Origin: Aphidius gifuensis
Lineage: Eukaryota; Arthropoda; Insecta; Hymenoptera; Braconidae
Assembly: GCF_014905175.1 (NCBI RefSeq)
Contig: NC_057788.1
Span: forward strand, 29,172,154 to 29,236,153
Direction of reading: 5' to 3'
DNA length: 64,000 nucleotides
The translations under genes and the position numbers were made by a program. The notes beneath the pieces were generated by a model. That model was not told the origin of the DNA and did not search any database. It saw only the letters and a program-made list of their open reading frames with translations. Below are positions 12,301 through 24,940 of the stretch, one piece after another (positions within the stretch are counted from its first letter, which is position 1; each line of letters opens with the position of its first letter).

Positions 12301-15300
12301 AGAAAGTTATTTTATATAAAAAAAAAAAAAAGACAACAACAAAAATAATTTAATGATGTTATTATTTATTTTAAACGCGGATGTTTAATTATGGTATACT
12401 ATTTTATTGTAAACAATAATTTACAAAACAATGTAATGGTGTTGATATTGTTTATTGATTTATATTTCAATGTATTATGACAATATCAAGATACTGAATA
12501 ATTAGCCTCGGTGCTTCGCGTTAATTACCATGAATAAAAATGTGTGTCGACGACACATAACGTCACAAACTAAGTCTGCAATATACACATACGTCGCGTG
12601 ACGTCGTATTGAGATTTATAAACAGAATTAAATCTATTTTTACAATTAAGTTGCACAAATTAATTTACATATGAATAGTAAAAAAAAATATTTAAAAAAA
12701 AGATGTTAAAAAAAATTATAATTATATGTTTATAAAGTTTATTAACTTTTGTTGTTTATGATTTATAAAATTACCATAAATGTAAAATATAAAAATAGAA
12801 TTTAGAAAAAAAAAAAAAATATACAATCATTATCATCATAGGTCAGTGTGCACTATATTTAGAAATTAATTTCTTGATGATTTGAATGAAATAATAAAAC
12901 ATTGATGATAAAAAAAATTAATTTTTTTAATTTATTTATATTCAATAGAGATATTTTACACTGACACGGTTTCTATTTTTGTTAATCCGACGTCAACATG
13001 TTACTCCGAATCACAGTGAGTAATAAAAAAATATAAAAAAAAAAAATCGTATATATATATCGATTGAAAACACACCTGTTTAAACTAATCAGTACACATC
13101 TGCGTTATCCATAAACAATTTTAAAAAATACTTAAAAACTTAATGAGGAAAAAAAAATGAGTAAAAAAAAAAAAATTTACCTTTCGCTCGTCTGGCTAAA
13201 TGGCTTAAATTCTGCCGCAATATTTTAAGCCACATTCTTGCTTCAATTTTTTTTTTAGGATTTTCTAAATTTCCACCAATTGTGGTGGAAATTAAAAAAC
13301 GCGACAGTTTGATATTTTTTTAATGACTAATTAATGAATAAATATAAATTAAATTTTATAAATCCATATATATATTTCGAAATTAAATTTAAAAAAAAAA
13401 TTAAATTATTATTAAAACTTTCACTTTAATTAACACAAAAACTTTGTAATAATAATTTTTTTTTAATTAATTTTTTTCACTTTGTTTATATATCACTGAT
13501 AAATAATTATGTATATTATTGATTAAGTAATAGAATATTTATATATATTATTTAAAAGAAAAATTATCAAGATTTGTGCGATACACAGTAGTCAAGTAAC
13601 TGAGCCCGGAAAAAGTTGTGTAGCACGCATTTATACGATTTATAACGCATATACGCGCTTGATCACGTAGGCCAAAAGGCGCCACGCCGACAAGTAATCG
13701 CACACACAAAATATATATTTTTTATTTTTCATATACATGTATATTATATTCACTAAAGTATAACGTCAGATTATCTACTACCGCGAGTGATAATATTGGT
13801 CTCAAAAACCTTGAAGTTAATATCAATGTGTGTTTGTGTATATGTATTTCATTTTTTCATTTATAAAATACACAGTGAAAACATTAAATCGCGTGGGTAT
13901 TGTATATCGCGAGTTGTTTTTTTGTATTTTTTTAAATTAACAAGCGCATGCGTACAAAATAATAGCATTCTATTGGTTTAATTATTTAGAGGGGCTCGTT
14001 CAAATATCAACGCGCGCATATAACATTTATTTTAGAGGAAAAAAGAAAAATTTTTTTTTATGTTTTTCTCTACAGCCTTGTTGTATTTTAATGGGCTACA
14101 TATTTTTTTATTTTTTTATAAAGCGGGGTTAACAACATGCGTGCGCATATTTCTCCCACTAAAAAAATTTCAAAATTTAAAATAAAAAATATACAAACAG
14201 AAAAATAAATAAAAAATATGGTAATTTAAAAAAGAAAATAAAAATACGTGGTAAATATTATAGTATTTAATTATTTAAAATGATAATTTAAATATTTAAA
14301 ATTAATGATTATTTTTAGAATTAAATTTTAATATGATAAAAATGTTAAACAGCTTAGTATTTAAAATGATAATAAATTAAGTATTGAATAGATATTTTTT
14401 TTTTTCATATAAAATTAATTATGACACGCGTAGTTAAAAATATAATAATAATACGTAGTTATTTGTCTATTTTTTATTTATTATTTTTATAAATAATATT
14501 TTTTCTATTTTTAAGGACGAAGGATGACAAAGATTAGAACCTTGTTGGCTTAATTTATTTTCTAATAAATTGATGAAAATTAAAAATATATAATATAAAA
14601 AATAAAATTTATAAACAATAATAAGTTTATATTTTTTTATTTCTATCAATGGTATTTCAATATCCTTGGTATGTTGAATGCCCTTAAAAAGTATGACTGA
14701 CATTCCATTTTTGTTCTGACATGTTCGACAAGAATTCAAGAATCAGAGTAAATATAAATATTGTATGTACACATAGACACGTGATGGCCTCATGATTTTG
14801 AAAGTAGAAAAAAGTTCAATAAATAAATATCTATGATAAATAAGAAAATACAAAAATTACGTATACAGAAAAAATAATAATGAGAAAAAATAAATAATAA
14901 AAGTAAAGAAAAATCATCACGTGGAAATTAAATTAACAATACATAATCTTTTATCAATGTCAGTTAAAAAAATTAACTAACTAGTGTAAAAAAAAAAAAT
15001 AATCATTTAGTACAACAAAAAGTATATGACGTAAAAGGGTATTAAGTGTCCAAAGCATTTGCGATAAAACATCGACGCATAACATTATGGATGAGACAGT
15101 AAAAAAAAAAAAAAATTAAAAAATTATCATATCAGTCTACAAAGATACGGAATTTAAAAACGAAAAATTTAAATAGTCATAAAATAATTAAACAAAGTAT
15201 AAAATAAAAAAAATCATCTTTATTTAATTTTAAAAAATTAATTATTAATATTTTTTTTCTTTCGATGACTTTTTTTTTTTATTATGAAATTTCGAAAAAT

Positions 15301-18300
15301 TTAAAAACCTAAATTAAAGCCAAAAAATAATTTAAAATTATAAAAATTCTGAGTTAAATAGGTTAAATAAAATAAAAAGATAAAAAAAAATTAATATAAA
15401 TAAATATATAAAAAAGTAAAAGGAGGTAAAAGAGGAGTAGGACTCTGAACCTTATTAGAAATCCTCGAGGAGACGACAAATCGATGGTCCTACGCTTGCG
15501 TATACGTAATCCCTAAATATAATCATAATAGTATTTATATAATCATTGAAATTTACCTTTATAAAGGAACTTGAAATTAATTGGATAATTAATTTTCAAT
15601 TTTCATAATAAATAAAATAAATATATATAATAAAAGAGAACCAAAAAATTGAGAGTCAATATATAATTAATTTTATAATAATTTTTAAAACAATTTATTT
15701 GGATTTAATTAAAAATAAATATTGTAATAAAATTAATAATAATGAAAAATAGTTAATTGAAATAAACTAGATAAAAAAAAATTAATTTAATTGATTTATT
15801 TTTATTTTGTTTTTTGAATTATTTAAATTTTTGTTTTTTTTTATTTTTTTTGTATGAAAGATATTGAATTAATTTTATTTAATTAGTTAAATAATTCAAC
15901 GTAAAAAGATATGAGTAATGAAATGAATAATATATTATTGTTTTTTTGCAGGACAGTATTTTTTTTTATTAAAAAAAATTAACTGTCACGAGATTAGAGA
16001 TGATTAGTAACAGCTGATATTTGATGATAAGCTTCTTTCTTATCAATATGATATTTATACACAATTTTATTTATAGCTGTGTATAAATTTAATGATATAA
16101 AAAATTATATATATATATATGAAAATTAGTACAGCATACGTGATGGCCAGCACGTTTTATTTTTATATAGAAATATCTAATTGTTTATTTGTTTTAATTA
16201 GGGAATCAATGGAAAAGCTCAATATTGATGATTTAATTTTGATAATATAATTATGATTGTTTGATGAATTATGCAAACAAGAAAAAAAAAATAGAATCTA
16301 AATTTTTATAATGTTTTAGATTGTTTTTGTTATGAAAATTTTATTTTTTTATATCAAAAAATAATATTTACATTTGATAGATTAAATTTATCGTATCCTT
16401 TTCTTTTTTAATTAATTTTTTTTTTTTAAATATCATAAATGGGTCATTAGTTTTAGACAAAATAGAAAACAATATTTTGGTAAACATTTTTATCACACAT
16501 CATTAAACAATAAATTTGTTTTTTTCATAATTTATATAACATTTCTATTGTTTTTTATTTTTTTATTGAACTTTGTTTACGAATAATAAAATTTTTAAAT
16601 TAAGAATTTATTTTTATAAAATTTTACTGATATGGAAATTTATTTATTTCGATTTATTTGTTTCGATGTTTTTATAATATCAGAGTAAAAATTTTTCCAT
16701 AAACAAATGATAATTGTATAAAAATATTTCCACATAAAAAAACATAAACAAAATTAATAATATAAAAAAAATATAAAAATTACTTACGAACAGAATCACT
16801 GCTTTTTTTTCCATTATTTTTATTTTTTTTATTTTTCGAATATATTGCTCCAATTCTACTTTGTCCACAACCCATCCTGTCTTCTTAAAAAAACTTGTAA
16901 TATATTTAAAACAAATTAAACTTTTAATTCCACAAATTCTCTTGAAATAATCCTCAATCAATAAAACACCATGTGAAAAATAAAATTCACTTATTATTAT
17001 TTTTTTGTCAAACTTAAAATTATTTATAGCAAAAAAAAAAAAATAAAACTCAGGTAAATTTTTTATACCAATCCACCATTATGAAAAATGATGGACCTGT
17101 AAAATATCCAAATTTAAACCACATTATTTAAAATAAAATATGTGGATTTAATAAATAAATTAGATATGTTATTTAAATCCATGAAAAATATACTGATTAT
17201 TATAATCAGTCTTTAATAAAATTATTATCAACTTTTTTTTGTATTTTATTTATCATAAATATTTATGTCTCTTCTGAATCTCGTGAAATGAAGATATGCG
17301 TTTTTTAAATAATTATTTTTGATTTTCAAGACCTTTTTTTTGCTGCAATTTATTTCTTTTTAGTTCTTTTTTTTTGATGAAATATATCAGATGACGATTG
17401 TCGTTTAGTTGGCTTCATTTTTAAATAATCATTAAGAAGTTTTTTTTTTTGGTAATTTTATCATATACATTTTTGATTTTTTGTTTATCCTGTTTCCAAA
17501 TATTTTTCCAGTCCAAACATTTTTCCTTTTAATCATTCACTAAATAACTGAGCTTTTTTTATTATTATTATTGTTTTTAATACTGTTTATTGATGTTTAT
17601 TATTTTTTTTTTCAAATAATTTTTATCACAATGCATTTATCATTTTAAAATTTATTATTTGCATTATTGTTTAATTAAAATATATAGATTTTTAATTGAA
17701 ATGTTAATTTGAATTTTTTTTTTTTTGTTTATTTTATAATTATCTTTAAACAGATGTTTTTGAATTTTTAATAATAATAAAACATAAATAATAATAAAAG
17801 AAATAAAATTAATTTTGCTTTTTTTTTTTACTCAATTCTTGAGAAAATTATTCAAATGATTGAGGACGGATTTTTATTTGATGTTATTATTATTAATTTA
17901 AATAATTATCTTTATTTTTTTAATTGTTAAATGTATTTATATGTAGATTTTTTTTTTTTGTTATTTTATGAAAGAATTATTATGCCAATGTGAGCAAACA
18001 CTTTCGAGAACTTTCAATATTTTATCTTCTTCAATTCCTCTCTTCTCTTTGATATAAGTTCGAAGGTCAAAAGTTTAATTCAGCATGATTTTTATTGTAT
18101 ATTATTTATTTTAAAAAATCATTAAATAAAAATTTTTTTAAATTTTTTTATTTTTAATTATTTTTATCCTTATTTTTATAACTCAAACTTGTATTGTCTA
18201 AATCTGAAAAATAAGAAAAAGGAATAATAATTAAAATTTCATATTTCAAATTAAATATAAATAAAAATTATAAAAACAATAACAAAAAATATTAAATTAC

Positions 18301-21300
18301 CATTTTTCATTTGGTGGAAAATTTTTTTTTCAATTGCATTAATTGACTTTTGATTTAATCTGACTTAATCAACAAGTCTGATTGAACAAATAAACAGATA
18401 AATTTATCATCATTATACAAAATTATAATGATTAAATAAATATTTTTCATAATTTTGTTAATGTACCATCTCGTGAATTCTTCTGATCAATAATTTTTAT
18501 TTTTTTTTTTTTTTGCTTTATGTCTTTATTGTTTATTTATTCAATCAATTCATTTGTGATTATTATTTTTTTTTTTTTGAATTATTCTAGACAATTTCAG
18601 GACAATATAATACGACAATAAATGTCAACGAACAAATTGTCATTCACATTGATACAACTATTTTTTATTTGTGCAATAAAACCGCGCATTATTATTGTTA
18701 AAAAATATACACACACAAACATTATTGGCATAGATGTGCTCTAATTTTTGTTAAAATTGTACTCGAATTTTATAAATCACAACAGTATAAATTACACTGA
18801 CAATTTAAAACTTTTATAAATTATAAAATAATAATTTATTTCAACAAAAAAAACATCAATCAATATTTAATAATTTATTTAAAAATTATTTTATCAATAA
18901 ATAATTATCCAATATAAAAAAAAAAAAACAACTAACAATTTAATTTGATAAATAAAAATATTTAAAATACAACAAACGAAACAGAAAAAAAAAAAATCAA
19001 ACAAAGAAAATTGATTGATGTGATAACAAGTGATAACAGTTAAAAAAAAATATTATATTTGTTAACATACCCAATTAAAAAATATCATATATCACTTTGT
19101 TAATCTGCATGTGTATTATCTTCAAAAATTTCGAAATAAAAAATTTCTTTTTTAAGAATACACTTCACTTTAATAATAAATAAAATTAAAATAAAACTAA
19201 TCACAATATTATAAATAATAATAATTTAAAAAAAATGATATTTATACAGTTAAAATCATAACGAACATATTTTTTTATAAACAATAATCCTTGTATCGAT
19301 AATTGACGTCATAATTCATTTCACATTTTATAAAATGTGACACACATCATAAATCAATAACTATTTATTGTCAACATAATTTGAAAAATTTAATTAATTA
19401 AATTTTTTTTTCATATAATTTAAATGATAATAATAATAACAATAATAATAAGGTCAAAAAATGGAGTCAAATCGAAACTGTTCCAGGACAAATCTATATG
19501 TATTTTTTTGTTTCGAATTATTTTAAATAATGGACGAGGGATGAAGAGGCTTGGAAAGGAAAAGGATAATTTAATTAAATAATTAATATATAAAATAATA
19601 AAAATAATGTAATAGTGTTTTTTTTTTTGTTTATAATAAATATATTGATTAAATTTAAAATACGTCTTTTCGTAACAACGTTCCAGCATTGACTGAAGAA
19701 AACTATGGCGCCAGTTAAATAACTACGCATGTGCAAAATTTTCTTGTTACAAATTTCATTATTTTGGATATGTACATGAAAATTTTATTATATTTTTTTG
19801 TTGTATTATTGAGAGAACATTTACTTGTCAATATTTATATTTCTTTTAGAGTGCTAAAATTCGGTAGTTTGCTTATAAAGGGTCAAGAGTCTTTGATTTT
19901 TTTTTTTAGGGTTGAAAAAAGCTTTTATATATATTTTCGAAATAAATTATATATTTTTTGAAATAAAATCAATATGTTGATTGTAAATTTTATTAATTAA
20001 ATAGTAGATTAAATTTTAAAAAGAATAATACTAATTATTTTGATTAATTGTAGTTTTTTTTTTTTTCGATTTATTCATTTCGAATTTCGAAATTTTAGGG
20101 TATCTCCTAATCTCACCTATATATTTCTCTCGGGATTTAAAGTCCCCTGATATTCTTGAAGGTTTGATTATAAATTTCAAACTGATTAACATATAAAAAC
20201 ATTTTTTATAATAATTCAATTTTTCTATAGATTTTTTGTATACGAAAAAAAATAATATTTAATCATTATTTTTGTTATTTTATTCTGTCAACTTACTGAT
20301 GATAAAAGTAATGAAAAGAAAAATCAATTAAAATAAAAAAAAGATATATACAATCAATATTAATTAAATTATTTAATTATTAGCAAAGTTTGATAGTAAA
20401 AAAAAAATATAGAGCTTATTTGAAGAGACATAGAGCTTACTTGAAAGAAAAAACAAAAAATATATATATACATTTTTTTTTAAACGATAATATATATTAT
20501 TAATAAATAATAAAAAAAAAAACGTACTTGAAATATTTAAATACTTCTATAATTAGATAATTTTAATTATGGCCTCGTGATTATTTTGCGAATTGTCTTG
20601 CACAACTATCTTTATTTTTAGATACACAAGTCCGTTAACGTATTAAACACTTGTTTGCAAGTTTTCAATATTTTTAAAATTCACGTGACATGTAAATTAT
20701 AACAGATAAAAAAAAATTAAATATGTTTTTTTTATCATCAGTATGGTCATACGTGTAAATTATACATTATAAAATTTTATTTATTCCATTTATATGACGT
20801 AGATAATTTTACATGACACACGTCAAGAAGCCTTAATACCCAGCTCATCTTTAAATAATTTACTTTTTTTTAAATGATAATTAAAATAATTAATTACTGA
20901 AAATATAAAAAATGTTAATTTAATTTTAAATAATACTACAAATTATCAATTTAATATTTTTTTTATTTATTGTTTTTTTTTTTTTGCTTTTTTGTTATTT
21001 GTTTTTTTCTTTTTTAAATTTTATGTTTACAGTATTTTGGTTTTTTTTTTTTTTTATTTATTCTCTTGATATAACTGAAATTATTTTAAGTAACTCATCT
21101 TTTTTTTTCGAGGGCACACAGAAATTTAAAAATATCATTGATTAAAGTAGATTTTATTTTAGAAGATAATATATATAAATAAATAAATAGATCAAACAGA
21201 AAAAAAAAGAAAATAGTAATTTTTCTTTCGAGTATTCTTAAAATCTAAAAATTTTCATAAATTAGTGTCTTAAAATTAGTATAATTATCGTGATATACAT

Positions 21301-21424
21301 TGTCCTTAGGCCCTGTGTTTTATTATTATCAACAAAACATATTAACAACATGAAAAAATAAAAATAATAATTATCGAAGATGTTTACCTCGATTGTCACG
21401 CGCACGCCACTCAACTGACGGCAT
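9331..21424 (-). CDS. C1orf21-like protein with alternative first exons
   Basis: Shared exons are 10559-10400, 10187-10130 and 10005-9331 (stop). They are preceded by one of three mutually exclusive first coding exons: 21424-21388, 16875-16788 or 13235-13181, each ending in phase 1 to match the 10559 acceptor. Proteins are 309, 326 or 315 residues. The diagnostic block is SSSQIDFFRMLDEKIENGPDY, encoded across the 10187 and 10005 exons. It closely resembles the C-terminal SQQEFFRMLDEKIEKG block of vertebrate C1orf21, a small N-myristoylated protein of unknown role. Here it is followed by a conserved-looking segment (ERISDLLRQWELASMTW, GGRPECAPVFVRN) and then a low-complexity Asn/Gln/Thr-rich tail ending in KRAFDTAQMT. 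Function is unknown; membrane association is expected only for the MGCGQS isoform. Confidence 0.8.
12023..12050 (-). repeat. Short hairpin-like dispersed repeat, copy 1
   Basis: On the minus strand it reads GGTAGGACGCTTCGCTTC followed by CACCTTCGTA. It shares 15 consecutive bases with the copy at 54039. Confidence 0.5.
12583..12606. promoter_or_regulatory. CRE-like motif cluster
   Basis: TGACGTCG sits within GCGTGACGTCGTA. A further AACGTCAC lies near 12560, so two TGACGT-type half sites occur within about 45 bases in an otherwise A/T-only region. This may be an enhancer or promoter for a C1orf21-like isoform. Evidence is motif only. Confidence 0.3.
13181..13235 (-). CDS. Alternative first exon encoding MWLKILRQ
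   Basis: ATG at 13235 opens 18 codons (MWLKILRQNLSHLARRAK) and a phase-1 GTAAA donor that joins the shared 10559 exon. The peptide is amphipathic and basic, without a myristoylation Gly2. A less AT-rich region at about 13560-13700, upstream on this strand, could be its promoter. Confidence 0.65.
13236..16787 (-). other. Intron of the C1orf21-like gene
   Basis: Mostly A/T homopolymer. The parts at 13560-13700 and 13900-14150 contain GCGC-type CpG motifs (for example GGCGCCACGCCGAC) and are plausible promoter sequence for the 13235 start. No gene is seen. Confidence 0.4.
16788..16875 (-). CDS. Alternative first exon encoding an MGCGQS myristoylation signal
   Basis: ATG at 16875 opens 29 codons beginning MGCGQSRIGAIYSK, then a Lys/Asn-rich run ending in KKSSDSV, with a GTAAG donor after 16788 in phase 1. 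Gly2 and Ser6 fit the N-myristoylation consensus, Cys3 is a likely palmitoylation site, and the basic stretch behind it would strengthen membrane binding. Vertebrate C1orf21 also begins MGC, so this is probably the ancestral start. Confidence 0.8.
16876..21387 (-). other. Intron of the C1orf21-like gene
   Basis: Long A/T-rich intron between the two most upstream first exons. Small open frames (for example 19420-19689 and 20031-20219) lack matching splice phases or recognisable content. No feature can be supported. Confidence 0.4.
21388..21424 (-). CDS. Alternative first exon encoding MPSVEWRARDNR
   Basis: ATG at 21424 opens 12 codons (MPSVEWRARDNR) and a phase-1 GTAAAC donor that joins the shared 10559 exon. 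It is the most distal of the three starts. The short peptide is charged and has no lipidation signal, so this isoform would be soluble. Confidence 0.65.
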
Positions 21425-22646
21425 TTTTAAAAATCAATACTTTACAATAAAAAAAAAAGAAATTAAATTAATTATAACATGTTCACTTTGTTTATAATCA
21501 ATTTATTGAAAATAATTAGTTTTTATAAAATTGATTTATCCACTGACACAAAATAATTCACTAATATTATTTCTACCTTTTTCTTTTAATAAAAAAAAAA
21601 AATTTCAATTTGTCTATTATTTATTTTGACGTCACTAGAATTTTCTTTATTAAACATAATGTTTTTTTTTTTTTTGTTTATATTCTAACTATTATTAATA
21701 TATGTATACTATTTTAATCGTTTTTTTTTTTTTCAAATTATATACACATACTTCTGGTAATATTCGTTTCAATACCTAAATTATTAAATAAATTTAATTT
21801 TCAAATTAATTATTATTTATTTAAATTAATTTTTCTATAATATTTAAAAAGTAGTATTAAAAACTGTTTTAAATTTATCATTACAATAATTTTAATTATT
21901 ATTTTCAAATTTGTACAAATATATTTTACTTGGAAATGTAAAAATTATATATTGAAAAATTAATTATTATTTATCAATTATTTATTAATAATAAATTATT
22001 ATTATTTTTAAAAAAATTTACATAATTAAATATTACAAGTTAACGATTCAGCACGACAAAAGGCTTTCATTAAAATCGGCACGTGGTAAATTAATTAAAT
22101 TTAATTGTTTGAATCAACAATTAATTATTTCACGATGAACTATATCGAAATCTAGATACAACGAAATTTATTAAATCAGTCACACTTACAGATGATTTAT
22201 CAAATCATGTGGTGACAGGCATATTCTTGCTAGAAATGCTGATTAAATAGTACAACCTTCAAGTGGCTTATTACCTCAACAATCGCACTTGCATTTCGAA
22301 ATTGATTGACATTACTATTACTACCAATCGAAATGCAAACTTAAGTGATTCACGAATACGTTCAACACACTGGAAAGCTTTTGATGATGATTGTTTTAAA
22401 TCATGGTACTTATTATCATCACTAAAAGTTGATGTGTATGATGGCACAAGCAACAACAATCAACAATTGTACTTGTATCATGAATTGTTTTCATCAACTG
22501 TACCATTTCTTTCATGCCATTGCATCCATGGTTTTTGCATTAATTCCAAATTTAATTTCACTATAAAAATAATTGTAATGTTACCAAGTTGTGTTGAATG
22601 TAATAAAGGAAAAAAAAATCTATACAACTTACTTTGAGGCACTTGT
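21425..22646. other. Region between Raf and the distal C1orf21-like start
   Basis: It holds the Raf 3' UTR and presumably the promoter of the distal C1orf21-like start. A GTAAG donor lies just after the Raf stop (exon end 22633) with an acceptor before 22560, suggesting a 72-base intron in the Raf 3' UTR. The stretch 22020-22560 is noticeably less AT-rich than the surroundings and is open on both strands. Confidence 0.4.
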
Positions 22647-24940
22647 TTAAATATTACCACCAGTTGGATAAAATGGAAATGCACCAAATTGAAAATTAAC
22701 TGGTGTTTTTGGTGATGCACAAGCATAAAGAAAATCATCTGATTGTAATTGTGTACGATTTAAATTTGGTTCTGATGCTGATCTTGTTATTTTAGGTAAA
22801 CCACGTATAAGTCCCTCAAGACTAGCAAGTATTTGACGAAATATTGGTCTATCATCTCTTGAAAATTTAATACAATTTTCAGTTAATCTTTCTAATGCTT
22901 TTGGTGTATCTGATCTTAATTTATTTAAATCAGGACGTAAACGACCACGTCCAACCATAAATAATATTTGATCTTTATTATTAATATTTGAATATGGTAA
23001 TTGTCCAGCTAATAGTTCAAATGATACAACACCAAATGCATAAACATCTGATTGAAAACTATATGGATTTTCTTCTTGCATTCTAATAACTTCTGGTGCC
23101 ATCCATAATATTGAACCAGTTGGTTGATGAAATTGTTGTGAACCAGACCATCTTGTTTTAGCTGTTGCCAATCCAAAATCACCAATTTTAACAGTTAAAT
23201 CATCATGAAGAAATATATTATTACTTTTTAAATCTCTATGTATAATATTTTTAGCATGTAAATAATCCATTCCTTGTGCTGTTTGTCTACCAATTTCAAT
23301 AAGTGTTAATAATTCAAATTTTGATTCAAATACATGTAAATGTTTATATAATGATGAACCCTCACACCATTGTGTTACAATAGCTAATTGTGGTTTACTA
23401 ACACAACCCATAAATAATAATATATTAACATGACGTGTTTTACGTAATACAGCAACTTCATTTTTAAATGCTTGTAATTGTGCTGTTGTTGGTATTTTAA
23501 CATTTAATGTTTTAACAGCAACTGGTCCATGCCAATGTGCTTTATAAACAGTACCAAATGAACCAGAACCAATTCTTGGTCCAACTAATATTTCATCAGC
23601 TGGTATTTCCCAATCTTCAATTGATTCACGTGGTGCTAATAAATTTTTTGATGATTCATCAGCTGATCTTGCTCTTGGTCTTTTTGGTCTTAATGTTGAT
23701 GTTGGACTTGCTTGTGTTGATTGACTATGTTTTGTTGGACTATTACCAGGTGATATTGGACTTTGTATTATACCAATTGTACGATTTGAATTTTGTGTTT
23801 TATTATAATCATCAATTGTTGTTAATTGTTCACCTAATTGTTGTTTATTAACCATATTAAAACAAACATTTGGTGCTGAACTTGATCTATCATGTTGTCC
23901 AAGTGTACGTGGATGTCTTTGTTGTTGTTGTTGATGATGTTGATGATGATGATGATGAGAATGATGTGAATGTGAATGATGTTGATTATTATTATTATTA
24001 TTACGTGTATGTGATACTAATGATGGTGACATACTTCTACTACTTAAACCATATGCACTTGGTAATTCTAATATACCAGCTGATGTTTCTGGATTATGTG
24101 CTAATAATGCTTTATAATATGCATCTTGTAATCTAACTTGATGACATAATGCTGGTACACCACCAGCACATCTTTGATGAAATCTATAGTTACATGTACG
24201 ACAATAAAAACCTTGAAATAATAATTTTCTACAACATTCACAAAATGATAATGAAAAAAATGTTTTTCTAACAAAATTATGTGATATTGATGTTGTTATT
24301 GGAAATTTATCTGATATTTCAACTGATATTTCATCACATTCAAGCAGTGATATATCTGTATCCCATTGTATTGGACATTTTGAATTGTCATTACGAACAG
24401 TATAAACAACACACATTTCAGTTGTTAAATTACGTAGTTTCATAGCTCTTGCAAGTGCATCACGTAGTGCCATACCCTCTCGTACCTTTTTTTTTTTTAT
24501 AAAACAAACATTTATTAATTATTATTAATTTTAAATACCTATAGAATATATAAATTTATTTATAAAATTATTAAACTTACTTGTACACTTGTTCTTTGTT
24601 GATTTGGTAAATGTGCACGTAATAATGTTTTAAGTGGTGTTCTTGGACAATTAAGTAATGCATTTAATTTTTGTTCTTTACATTCTAATTCATGTAATTT
24701 TGTTGTTAATTCATTATATTCAATTAAATATATTGATGATGGATTTGGTTGATATGATGATACAAATTTATTATTTAATGCATCAATATTTTGACGTGTT
24801 ACATTTATAACACTTTGTATATTTTTTAATTCTGATTTAAGTGGATCACTATCATCATATGATGAATCATCTGGATCACTATCACCCTGTTGATCAACTT
24901 CATTGTTTATTAATTTATTATTTGATGACATTGAAGACAT
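22647..24940 (-). CDS. Raf: Raf serine/threonine kinase
   Basis: Raf passes Ras-GTP signals to MEK in the MAPK pathway. Two exons, 24940-24581 and 24485-22647, encode 732 residues, close to the fly protein's length. In order: a BRAF-like N-terminal region (NPSSIYLIEYNELTTKL); Ras-binding domain from about residue 107 (LPNQQRTSVQ joins VREGMALRDAL across the intron); C1 zinc finger about 189-234 (HNFVRKTFF, then paired Cys motifs); a His/Gln/Asn tract about 280-310; 14-3-3 site RSSSAPN about 320; kinase domain with IGSGSFG at 425, Lys445, HRDLKSN (Asp538), DFG at 556 and APE; and a C-terminal 14-3-3 site RSASEPN. The N-region reads SIEDWEIP, an acidic BRAF-like form. All catalytic residues are present. 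It is divergently placed to the DPP4-like gene. Confidence 0.97.

Larger units (their letters stand above)
10560..13180 (-). other. Intron of the C1orf21-like gene
   Basis: No exon was found. Two islands are less AT-rich: 11270-11470, and 12500-12610, which contains TGACGTCG and AACGTCAC (CRE-like half sites on either strand) and may be regulatory. A short hairpin-like repeat lies at 12023-12050. Confidence 0.45.

Noticed and set aside
14467..14739. 90-codon minus-strand frame (MNSCRTCQNKNG)
   Set aside because: The Cys pair at the start looked interesting, but the rest is A/T-driven Ile/Lys/Tyr sequence without motif or splice continuity.
22239..22274. Further small intron in the Raf 3' region
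   Set aside because: Donor and acceptor candidates are only 36 bases apart, too short for an intron.
23537..24136. Plus-strand open frames of 104 and 88 codons
   Set aside because: They are antisense shadows of the Raf coding exon, low in complexity (Val/Asp/Tyr runs from the His/Gln tract).
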